The position numbers were made by a program, and so were the translations under genes. Positions 6,607 through 13,014 of a stretch of 22,547 nt of DNA are shown here, one piece after another. The stretch is from Candidatus Helarchaeota archaeon (GTDB taxonomy: Archaea; Asgardarchaeota; Lokiarchaeia; Helarchaeales; JABXJV01), in NCBI GenBank assembly GCA_013375355.1, contig JABXJV010000401.1, positions 1 through 22,547 on the forward strand. Direction: 5' to 3'. The notes below the pieces were generated by a model. That model was not told where the DNA came from. It did no database searches and was given only the letters and a program-made list of their open reading frames with translations. The first letter of the stretch is position 1. Each line of letters starts with the position of its first letter.

Positions 6607-7512
6607 ATGGAAACCATCGGTACAATTTTCAACATTCAACGATATTCCATACATGATGGACCAGGTATTAGGACTTTAGTATTTTTTAAAGGATGTCCGT
6701 TACGTTGTTTATGGTGTAGCAATCCTGAATCTCAAAATAAATACCCTGAAATTCTATTTTCAAGCGTCAAGTGTATAGGTTGCGGAAAATGTGCAGAAGT
6801 TTGTCCTGAAGACGCAATTATTAAATCTGATGATAAAAGAATCAATCGTGATAAATGTAATCTATGTCTGAAATGTATTGAGACTTGTTATGCTGAAGCT
6901 TTAGAAGTTGCAGGAAAGAAAATGACTGTAGAAGAAGTTATTAAAGAAGTAGAAAAAGACCGTCCATTTTACGAAAAAAGTGGTGGTGGAATCACAGTTT
7001 CTGGCGGAGAACCCTTGATGCAACCGAAATTTTTAAAAGAATTATTAAAAGAATGTAAGAATCGAGGTATCAATACCGCTATTGAAACTTGTGGGTATGT
7101 AAATTGGACAACTTTTAATGAAGTTTTAGAATATATTGATTTAATCTTATTTGATCTCAAACATTCGGATTCTAATAACCATGAGGAGTTGACAGGGAAA
7201 AATAATAATATTATAATAGAAAATATTAAAAAAATCTCTGATTTAAAAAAGCCTATGATAATTAGATTTCCTTTAATACCTGGCTGTAATGATTCTATTG
7301 AAAATATTAAAAGAATTGGGGAATTTGTAAAGATTTTAGATGGTGTAAATGAAATTAATATTATTCCTTTCCATCGACTGGGAGAATCAAAATACGAAAA
7401 ATTAGATATGAAATGGACGATGCATGATGTTAAACCTCCTGAAAAAGATAGGTTGGATGAAATTAAGAAAATTCTAGAGTCTTATGGGTTAAAAGTGAAA
7501 ATTGGGGGTTGA
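6607..7512 (+). CDS. Glycyl-radical-enzyme activating enzyme (radical SAM, PflA-like)
   Basis: Using the ATG at 6607 gives 301 residues beginning METIGTIFNI. The reading frame extends upstream to a TTG at 6544, but those 21 residues are low-complexity and the family normally begins here. The radical SAM motif CX3CX2C is at C30, C34 and C37 (GCPLRCLWC). Then come two ferredoxin-type clusters, C56-C59-C62-C66 and C84-C87-C90-C94, as in the larger activases of the glycerol-dehydratase, benzylsuccinate-synthase and pyruvate formate-lyase-like group. The GGE motif follows at about residues 128-131 (SGGEPL). The protein would use SAM to install a glycyl radical on a partner enzyme. No glycyl-radical enzyme is present in this window, so the partner is unknown. 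The gene is followed after 36 nt by the cupin gene. Confidence 0.9.
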   Translation: METIGTIFNIQRYSIHDGPGIRTLVFFKGCPLRCLWCSNPESQNKYPEILFSSVKCIGCGKCAEVCPEDAIIKSDDKRINRDKCNLCLKCIETCYAEALEVAGKKMTVEEVIKEVEKDRPFYEKSGGGITVSGGEPLMQPKFLKELLKECKNRGINTAIETCGYVNWTTFNEVLEYIDLILFDLKHSDSNNHEELTGKNNNIIIENIKKISDLKKPMIIRFPLIPGCNDSIENIKRIGEFVKILDGVNEINIIPFHRLGESKYEKLDMKWTMHDVKPPEKDRLDEIKKILESYGLKVKIGG

Positions 7513-7537
7513 TTTTTTTTAATTTTAAAAAACATTA

Positions 7538-7541
7538 GAGG
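7538..7541 (+). promoter_or_regulatory. Shine-Dalgarno site deciding the cupin TTG start
   Basis: GAGG lies 7 nt before the TTG at 7549-7551, supporting a TTG start for the cupin gene; no ATG is available at the N-terminus. Confidence 0.55.
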
Positions 7542-7548
7542 TTTTAAA

Positions 7549-7890
7549 TTGTTCATTATCAATGAAAAAGATGTAGATAAGGGGAATAAGATTTCGAAAT
7601 GGTTGATAGGACCATGGAATGCGTCAATAGACGAAGTAGAGCTGGGTGTTGCGGAATTCAATAAAGGGGAGTCATTTAAAGCTCACTTTCACTTGGAAGT
7701 ACAAGAAATTTTGTACATTATTGAAGGTCTAATAGAAATTATTGTTAATGATGAAAAACTGAATCTTAGTAAAGGCACAGCAATCTATTTTGAACCTAAT
7801 GAATCACATTCTTTAAAAGTTTTATCCGATTATGCTAAAGTTTTAACTGTTAAATCACCTTCTCGACCAAAAGATAAATTCTACATTTGA
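7549..7890 (+). CDS. Small single-domain cupin protein
   Basis: A 113-residue protein consisting of one cupin barrel. Motif 1 is AHFHLEVQEILYIIEG, giving metal ligands H46, H48 and E53. Motif 2 is FEPNESHSLKV with H87. The four residues form the usual 3-His/1-Glu metal site, probably Fe, Mn or Zn. Function is not predictable at family level; small cupins include isomerases, dioxygenases and sensors. The TTG start is supported by a Shine-Dalgarno site at 7538-7541. It lies between the glycyl-radical activase and the Clp1-like gene, with gaps of 36 and 9 nt, so the three are likely one transcript. This may reflect shared transcription and not shared function. Confidence 0.8.
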   Translation: MFIINEKDVDKGNKISKWLIGPWNASIDEVELGVAEFNKGESFKAHFHLEVQEILYIIEGLIEIIVNDEKLNLSKGTAIYFEPNESHSLKVLSDYAKVLTVKSPSRPKDKFYI

Positions 7891-7899
7891 GTGTATTAA

Positions 7900-9171
7900 A
7901 TGGAAATCAAGCTCAAAAAAAATGAAGCCCTAAAGGTCATCGGTCCTTCTAAAATTGAAGTGGTTGATGGAGAAATTGAAATTTTTGGCAAAAAAATTTA
8001 TGGAGATCAATCATTTCTTGTTAAAAAAGGAAAAGCACTACCTATTGAAGCAAAAAAGCTTTCTATTCTACAAATTAATACAGAATCTTCGGAAAACATA
8101 AAAAAAATAGAAGGCCCAACAATACCAGATGATAGAAGGGAATTAGTAAAGAAAATTTTAGGACTTCCTAAACCTTGTAAAATTCTCTTAATTGGGGATG
8201 GAGATACAGGAAAAACTTCACTTATAACATATCTAGCCAATAAAAGTTTTGAAAATGGCTATAAAATAGCAGTACTGGATTTAGATGTTGGTCAACATGA
8301 CATAGGACCTCCCTGTACTATTGGATTAGGGGTTTTAAAAGAATCTGTTTTGGAGCTTAAAGATGTTCCAATCGACAGTCTATTTTTTATAGGTAATACT
8401 TCTCCTGCAGGACATATGATTAGGTGTTTAGCTGGAATAGGCCGATTATTAGAAAATGCATCAAAAGCCGATGTAATTTTAATCGATACAAGTGGATGGA
8501 TAAAAGGAAATGCAGCAAGGAGTTATAAAACATCTAAAATCGAGTTGATTAGACCAAATTTAATCGTAGGTATTCAAAGAGAAACCGAAATTGAGCATTT
8601 ATTAAATCCATTCCACAAAATTATCCCCATACATAGAATATCTGTTTCAATAGATGTTCATCCACGAACTTATAATGATAGAAGATTCTTACGAGAAGTA
8701 TCCTTTAGAGACTATTTTTTAAATGCCCAATCAAGATCTTTCAATTGTGATGAGATCAATTTCGCTTATTCCTTATTTAAAACTGGAACTTTACCGGATG
8801 AAGAAACGTTAAAAACAATCGAGGAAACTTTAGATTTAAAATCAAAATATTGTGAAATAAGTAAGGATGGGATATTCTTTGTCCAAGATGAAGAGAAATT
8901 TTGGAAAATTGACAATTTAAATTTACTAAAAGAAAAATTTAATGCTCATTACATACACATAGTCCAATTAGGTGTTGAAAAGGGGATTATTGTTGGTTTA
9001 GTAGGAACTGACGTACATTATGGTATAGGTATAATTGAAGAAATTGATTATGAAGAAAATATTATTAAGGTTTTTACTCCAATAAAAGAAAATATCAAAC
9101 AGATTCAATTTGGAAGTCTAAAAATATCAAAGTCGGGTGTTGAACTCGAGAAAATCAAACACCTTTTTTAA
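7900..9171 (+). CDS. Clp1/Grc3-type polyribonucleotide 5'-hydroxyl kinase
   Basis: A 423-residue protein with the three-part Clp1 architecture. An N-terminal beta-rich domain (about 1-85) is followed by a P-loop kinase domain with Walker A GDGDTGKTS at 99-107 and the Clp1 signature DLDVGQHDIGPP at 127-138, where D127, D129 and Q132 are catalytic or substrate-binding positions in the family. The lid-type segment GNTSPAGH follows. Then comes a C-terminal domain from about residue 300, ending in a small beta-rich region. Archaeal homologues phosphorylate 5'-OH ends of RNA and DNA; eukaryotic Clp1 works in tRNA splicing and mRNA 3' processing. This is an information-processing gene with no obvious tie to its cupin and activase neighbours. 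The ATG start lies 9 nt after the cupin stop. Confidence 0.88.
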   Translation: MEIKLKKNEALKVIGPSKIEVVDGEIEIFGKKIYGDQSFLVKKGKALPIEAKKLSILQINTESSENIKKIEGPTIPDDRRELVKKILGLPKPCKILLIGDGDTGKTSLITYLANKSFENGYKIAVLDLDVGQHDIGPPCTIGLGVLKESVLELKDVPIDSLFFIGNTSPAGHMIRCLAGIGRLLENASKADVILIDTSGWIKGNAARSYKTSKIELIRPNLIVGIQRETEIEHLLNPFHKIIPIHRISVSIDVHPRTYNDRRFLREVSFRDYFLNAQSRSFNCDEINFAYSLFKTGTLPDEETLKTIEETLDLKSKYCEISKDGIFFVQDEEKFWKIDNLNLLKEKFNAHYIHIVQLGVEKGIIVGLVGTDVHYGIGIIEEIDYEENIIKVFTPIKENIKQIQFGSLKISKSGVELEKIKHLF

Positions 9172-9272
9172 ATACGGTATAAAATATTTTGAACTGTTAA
9201 AAATCTTGAAATATTTTTAAAAATCTTTTGAGATATTTCTAAAAATCTTTTTACCTAAAAACTTGCAGAATG

Positions 9273-9292
9273 CCCCCGACTTTAGGCGGGGG
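9273..9292. repeat. Left-end stem-loop of the tnpB element
   Basis: CCCCCGAC (9273-9280) pairs with GGCGGGGG (9285-9292) with one A-G mismatch, around a TTTA loop. It lies between CTTGCAGAATG and GATGAATGCAAT, as in the small element. Confidence 0.8.
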
Positions 9293-9357
9293 ATGAATGC
9301 AATCAAATTAAAGTATTATTGAATTGAAATAAAAATGTAATTATTTTTAAAAATGAT

Positions 9358-9406
9358 TTTGCGCAAAGATCCACCTTTATATATAGAAAAATATATATCT
9401 TGCGCA
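9358..9406 (+). promoter_or_regulatory. tnpB promoter: TATA box with flanking TTGCGCA repeats
   Basis: A strong archaeal TATA-like box, TTTATATATA, at 9376-9385 lies about 40 nt before the tnpB ATG, so the transcript would have a leader of only about 15-20 nt. It is bracketed by TTGCGCA at 9359-9365 (within the perfect palindrome TTTGCGCAAA, 9358-9367) and again at 9400-9406. Repeats spanning a TATA box are a typical archaeal repressor arrangement. Operator function is inference. Confidence 0.5.
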
Positions 9407-9425
9407 TTTCTAATATATATTTAGA

Positions 9426-10676
9426 ATGAAGCGGACTAATATTATCGAATTAAAACTTACCAAACAACAAGCAAGGATTTTAAAAGAAATATTAATCCGT
9501 AGTAGTGCGATATGGAACATAGGAAACTATGAGAAACGACAGGCATTTTTTAAAAAAAATAAAATTCCATCAAATTTTAAACTTGCTGAAACGCTAAAAA
9601 CTCATCCTCTTTATAAAAATTTAGGGAGTGCCTATGCTCAACAAATCTTGAACAAGCTACAAGAGGCGTGGAACTCCTTTTTCGGCTCGATCAAATCCAA
9701 AAAAGTAAAAAATAAGGTTGGACTCCCAAGATATTTTAAAAATCGAAAGACTGACCAAACAACTCCCTCGTTATTGATATGTCGCAATGATTGTTATCGG
9801 ATTGATGAGAGATATATTTATATTAGTTGTCCAAAGGATTTGAAACAAAAGTACGGAGTTAAAGGACTACTTAGAATAAAATATAACGGCGTTTTAAAGT
9901 GGAGCGGAACTCAAAAGCGCATGGAAATCAAATATATTCCGTACATTAAAAAGTTCTATGCCCATCAAGTAGTTGAAAATAAAATACAAACTACATGTAT
10001 TAAGAAACGTTCTAAACATGTTTCAAGTGGGGATATTGGTATTAAGCGATATTTAGTCAACTATATTAAAAATACCAAAGATTTTGTCGTTCTCTATCCT
10101 TCAGAACATGTCTTTAAAGAATATATGAAACTATCCAAAAAGATTTATGACCTTCAAAGCATTGCAAAAAGAGAGAATGGTAGATACAGCACAAGAAGGA
10201 TAAGAAGGTTATTTTTAAAGAGAAAGCGAAAATTAGCTAACTATATGAATAATATCATTGCAGATTTGTTTAGAAAGTTAAGTAATAATCAAGTTTCCAG
10301 GTATATTGTGGGCGATTTATCCCACATTCGAAATGCCCAACTCCCTATTTATTTCAAGAATAAGAAGAAGCTCAATACGATGATTCAAAACTTCTGGTCG
10401 TTTGAACTTCTTATAAATAAGTTAAAGAATAAGTGTGAAGAGTTCGGTATCGAATTTGAGCAAATAAATGAGCGAGACACTTCCTCAACTTGCCCTATTT
10501 GCAGAAAAAAGGTTAAACCGAATGACCGCACCTTCAAATGTAAAAAGTGCGGTTATAAACAAGATAGGGATGTTGTAGGAAGTATCCAAATCCTCAACAA
10601 GTACTCTCAAGATAATAACATGAATCTACGGGTGGAGAACCATCCGATAGTGTCTAGCGTTCTCATCGAACACTAG
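9426..10676 (+). CDS. tnpB: TnpB RNA-guided nuclease (OrfB, IS605 family) with apparently rearranged catalytic glutamate
   Basis: A 416-residue TnpB with an N-terminal helix-turn-helix/WED-like half and a C-terminal RuvC-like half. RuvC I is SGDIGI with D203. At the usual RuvC II site the sequence is YIVGDL (293-298), with Gly where the canonical glutamate of 'V-E-D-L' would be. A glutamate instead lies at E349, in NERDTSSTC, matching the 'E-x-x-T-S' form seen in TnpBs with a relocated glutamate. The zinc finger uses C356, C359, C372 and C375. RuvC III is QDRDVVGS with D380 and D382. The protein therefore looks intact and probably active as a guide-RNA-dependent DNA nuclease. Its stop overlaps the 3' arm of a predicted pseudoknot, consistent with the guide RNA arising from the 3' end of the gene transcript. 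Full length for the family. Confidence 0.93.
   Translation: MKRTNIIELKLTKQQARILKEILIRSSAIWNIGNYEKRQAFFKKNKIPSNFKLAETLKTHPLYKNLGSAYAQQILNKLQEAWNSFFGSIKSKKVKNKVGLPRYFKNRKTDQTTPSLLICRNDCYRIDERYIYISCPKDLKQKYGVKGLLRIKYNGVLKWSGTQKRMEIKYIPYIKKFYAHQVVENKIQTTCIKKRSKHVSSGDIGIKRYLVNYIKNTKDFVVLYPSEHVFKEYMKLSKKIYDLQSIAKRENGRYSTRRIRRLFLKRKRKLANYMNNIIADLFRKLSNNQVSRYIVGDLSHIRNAQLPIYFKNKKKLNTMIQNFWSFELLINKLKNKCEEFGIEFEQINERDTSSTCPICRKKVKPNDRTFKCKKCGYKQDRDVVGSIQILNKYSQDNNMNLRVENHPIVSSVLIEH
10635..10675 (+). ncRNA. Predicted pseudoknot at the tnpB 3' end (omega-RNA/reRNA scaffold candidate)
   Basis: GAGAAC (10635-10640) pairs with GTTCTC (10659-10664). The intervening TAGTGT (10648-10653) pairs with ACACTA (10670-10675), which covers the tnpB stop region. 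The order a-b-a'-b' is an H-type pseudoknot, the same topology as at 1299-1359 in the small element but with different sequence. The scaffold would continue through the right-end hairpin (10688-10707), and the guide would begin at about 10716 in host DNA. Omega-RNAs from TnpB 3' ends are established; this particular fold is a hand prediction. Confidence 0.5.
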
Positions 10677-10687
10677 GGACTATGAAT

Positions 10688-10707
10688 CTCCTCCCTTTAG
10701 GGAGGGG
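10688..10707. repeat. Right-end stem-loop of the tnpB element
   Basis: CTCCTCCC (10688-10695) pairs with GGGAGGGG (10700-10707), with one T-G wobble, around a TTTA loop. It is followed by TTGTTCAA, the shared right terminus. Confidence 0.8.
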
Positions 10708-10715
10708 TTGTTCAA

Positions 10716-11011
10716 GGATATATCACTTTTTTGATAATATTTCTAAGTTTCAATTTGAATTCATAAAATATTACTATGTAATTTAATTAATATCTAATAT
10801 CTTAAAAGATTTAAAGGAGAGAATATAAAGGATTTATTTTATTATATTTGAAATTTTAAATCTCTTTTTTATCAGCTTTTTTATTTATTACATTCTATTA
10901 ATTCTAATTATGATATTTGTGATAAATTGCCAAATTCTTAAATACTTTAATGACCTTAGAGAATATTAATAAAAGGAGTACTCTATTTACTAATTTTACA
11001 AAATTTATGAA
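10716..11011 (+). promoter_or_regulatory. Intergenic region upstream of mcrA
   Basis: About 296 bp of very AT-rich DNA with no credible ORF. It must hold the mcrA promoter unless that gene is read from the tnpB element. A weak TATA-like stretch (TTAAATAC, near 10938-10945) and an AGGAG at about 10974-10978 are visible, but the latter is too far from the start codon to act as its Shine-Dalgarno. I see no strong operator or repeat. Confidence 0.3.
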
Positions 11012-12832
11012 GTGATTTTATTGTCTAATAGAAAAGACCTTGCATTTGGAAAGAAACGGATTGCTAAAGAGACGGAGTACAAATATAACCTCTCTAAGCT
11101 TGCCCAAAAGTTCCTTCCTAACGAGGAAGACCGTTTAATTTATAAAACTATGGAAAAAATTTATGGAATTCACCCATTATCAACTATGGATCCTTTAATG
11201 TATCGTCGTGGTGGAATTCGTCAAAGTGGTCGTAAAAAGGAATTCGCAGCATGGGGGAAGAAAATAGCAAAAGAAAGGGGAATACCTGCTTATAATAGAG
11301 CTGTAGGTATCCCTCTAGGTCAGAGAGCTCTAGAGCCATATATTATAAGTGGTACTGATGTTATCGTAGATTATGATGATTTGCAGCACGTTAATAATGC
11401 TGCGATTCAGCAATTACTTGATGATATCAAACGTACAGTTATTTTAAATTTAGACATTCCACATCGAGTTTTACAAGTTAGGGCCGGTAAGGAAATCACT
11501 CCTGAAACTGTTAACCTTTATCTCGAAACTTTACAACATACTGTAGCAGGAGGTGCTGTGGCTCAAGAACATATGGCTGAAATTCATCCAGGATTAACTT
11601 ACGATGCTCATGCTAAGGTTATTACCGGTAATGACGATTTTGTGGATAATATCGACAGACGATTCGTGATTAATATCGATAATGAATTTCATGAATCCAA
11701 AGCTGAAATTTTAAAACGTGATATTGGTGATACAATTTATATTGCAATTCGTATTCCCACTATTGCGGTACGAATGGCTGACGGTGCTATTGTCTATAGA
11801 TGGGCAGCAATGCAGTCGTCTATGGCATTTATCTCCTCCTATAGGCTCACAGGCGAAAGCATCATTTCTGATATAGCTTATGCTGCAAAATCTGCATGCC
11901 TTATCAATATAGGCGAAAGAACTTGGTTCAGTAGAGCTCGTGGACAAAATGAGCCTCCTGGAATTCCATATGCCTTTTTAGCAGATATACAGCAAGCCGA
12001 TGCTATGTTACTAGCTCGACCTTACTGGGAAGTCGTCCAAGAGGATATTGATGATGCTAAAACTAGACAACGAGAAATGGCTAAGGGTTTAGGAATTATA
12101 GCAGCCGTGATGACAGAATTACTAAATTATAGTTTTTATATGTCTGGTGGATTAGGTTTTTCAACTGCTGTGGCAGCAGGAGCATATTGCGGGAATGTTA
12201 TGGAAGATCTATTTGAATCGTTTGCAGACGTCCAAAACCGTTCAATGTTCAGGATTCCTAAAATTCCTCCAAAGTGGGAGAGAGTGAAATTTATGATAGA
12301 CATGCTGATCCAAGCAGCTATGGAACAATATGAAAAGTACCCATCTCTTATGGAGTTCCATTGGGGTGGAGCACACCGAATTTCAGTGGTAGGTGCTCTA
12401 GGTGGAGCTGGTGTCGCAATGATGACAGGCTCACCAATTATTGGAGTACAAGGACAGAATTACGCAATTGGGATGTTGATGAAAGAAGGTTGGGTAAGAA
12501 CCGGCTGGGCAGGACAAGAAGTACAAGATCATGTGGGACTTCCTTATTCATGCTCTTTCAGGATGGATGAAGGAGGCCTTCTTGAATTTGCCGGTCCGAA
12601 TTCCCCTTATCGATCTTACACAGCAGGACATTCAGCTGGTCAAATTGGTGCTGTTATGGCTGCGGCCCAAGGGCGAGGTAGAGCATATGCGGTCAGCCCA
12701 GTTATAAAAGTTGCGTTTGCGGACCCAGATATGATTTTCGACTTTAAAAATCCACGAGTTTCATTAGCGAAGGCATGTTTGAGGCAGTTCAAGCCAGCTG
12801 GAGAACGAGATTTAATTATTCCAGCACATTAA
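11012..12832 (+). CDS. mcrA: Methyl/alkyl-coenzyme M reductase alpha subunit (divergent, alkane-type)
   Basis: A 606-residue McrA homologue, colinear with the methanogen protein from the GGxRQS-like N-terminus to the C-terminal PAGERDLIIPAH. Using Methanothermobacter numbering, the F430 axial Gln147 is Q185 (VAQEHM), Lys256 is K293, Arg271 is R308, Met324 is M377, Phe330 is F383, and thioglycine Gly445 is G501. Replaced positions are His257 to S294, Arg270 to S307, Tyr333 to A386, Gln400 to H455, Phe443 to W499, Tyr444 to A500 and Cys452 to V508. This argues for an alkyl-CoM reductase acting on a hydrocarbon larger than methane. The product would be the large catalytic subunit of an (ABG)2 complex with the McrB and McrG encoded at 15540-17742. 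The GTG at 11012 is the longest start; the TTG at 11021, with GTGA 5 nt before it, is equally likely. mcrA is unlinked from mcrBG and on the opposite strand. Confidence 0.96.
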   Translation: MILLSNRKDLAFGKKRIAKETEYKYNLSKLAQKFLPNEEDRLIYKTMEKIYGIHPLSTMDPLMYRRGGIRQSGRKKEFAAWGKKIAKERGIPAYNRAVGIPLGQRALEPYIISGTDVIVDYDDLQHVNNAAIQQLLDDIKRTVILNLDIPHRVLQVRAGKEITPETVNLYLETLQHTVAGGAVAQEHMAEIHPGLTYDAHAKVITGNDDFVDNIDRRFVINIDNEFHESKAEILKRDIGDTIYIAIRIPTIAVRMADGAIVYRWAAMQSSMAFISSYRLTGESIISDIAYAAKSACLINIGERTWFSRARGQNEPPGIPYAFLADIQQADAMLLARPYWEVVQEDIDDAKTRQREMAKGLGIIAAVMTELLNYSFYMSGGLGFSTAVAAGAYCGNVMEDLFESFADVQNRSMFRIPKIPPKWERVKFMIDMLIQAAMEQYEKYPSLMEFHWGGAHRISVVGALGGAGVAMMTGSPIIGVQGQNYAIGMLMKEGWVRTGWAGQEVQDHVGLPYSCSFRMDEGGLLEFAGPNSPYRSYTAGHSAGQIGAVMAAAQGRGRAYAVSPVIKVAFADPDMIFDFKNPRVSLAKACLRQFKPAGERDLIIPAH

Positions 12833-12835
12833 TTC

Positions 12836-12850
12836 TTTTTTTATTTTTTT
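12836..12850 (+). terminator. T-rich terminator after mcrA
   Basis: Five nt after the stop, an almost pure T run (TTTTTTT-A-TTTTTTT) occurs on the coding strand. Archaeal intrinsic termination needs only such U-tracts, so mcrA probably has its own transcript end before the next gene. Confidence 0.45.
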
Positions 12851-13014
12851 AAACCAAAATAACCTTTTGAAAATTAATTTTACTCTTGTTTTTATACTTG
12901 TTTTTAGTTAGAAAACCTATTTTAATCACTTATTCCATTATAAGAATTTTATAGGTAATATCTTTAATATTAGAAGTGATTATTTATACATCTCATTTTT
13001 TGGAATGAAAAATT

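Larger units (their letters stand above)
9255..10715 (+). mobile_element. IS200/IS605-family element carrying only tnpB (IS1341-type)
   Basis: A 1461-bp element bounded by TTAC|CTAAA at the left and GTTGTTCAA at the right. The ends were set by comparison with the 270-bp relative at 1167-1436. There are hairpins at 9273-9292 and 10688-10707, no terminal inverted repeats and no target duplication, as expected for this family. The only gene is tnpB. No tnpA (HUH Tyr transposase) exists in or near it, so movement would require a TnpA from elsewhere. It is inserted about 300 bp upstream of the mcrA gene, in the same orientation. Confidence 0.88.

Noticed and set aside
9172..11011. A tnpA transposase gene accompanying tnpB
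   Set aside because: No frame on either strand outside tnpB within the element encodes an HUH-type protein of about 130-150 residues.
12361..12570. 69-residue ORF overlapping mcrA
   Set aside because: It is a +1-type shadow of the mcrA coding sequence with Trp/Arg/Ser-rich content and no initiation signal.
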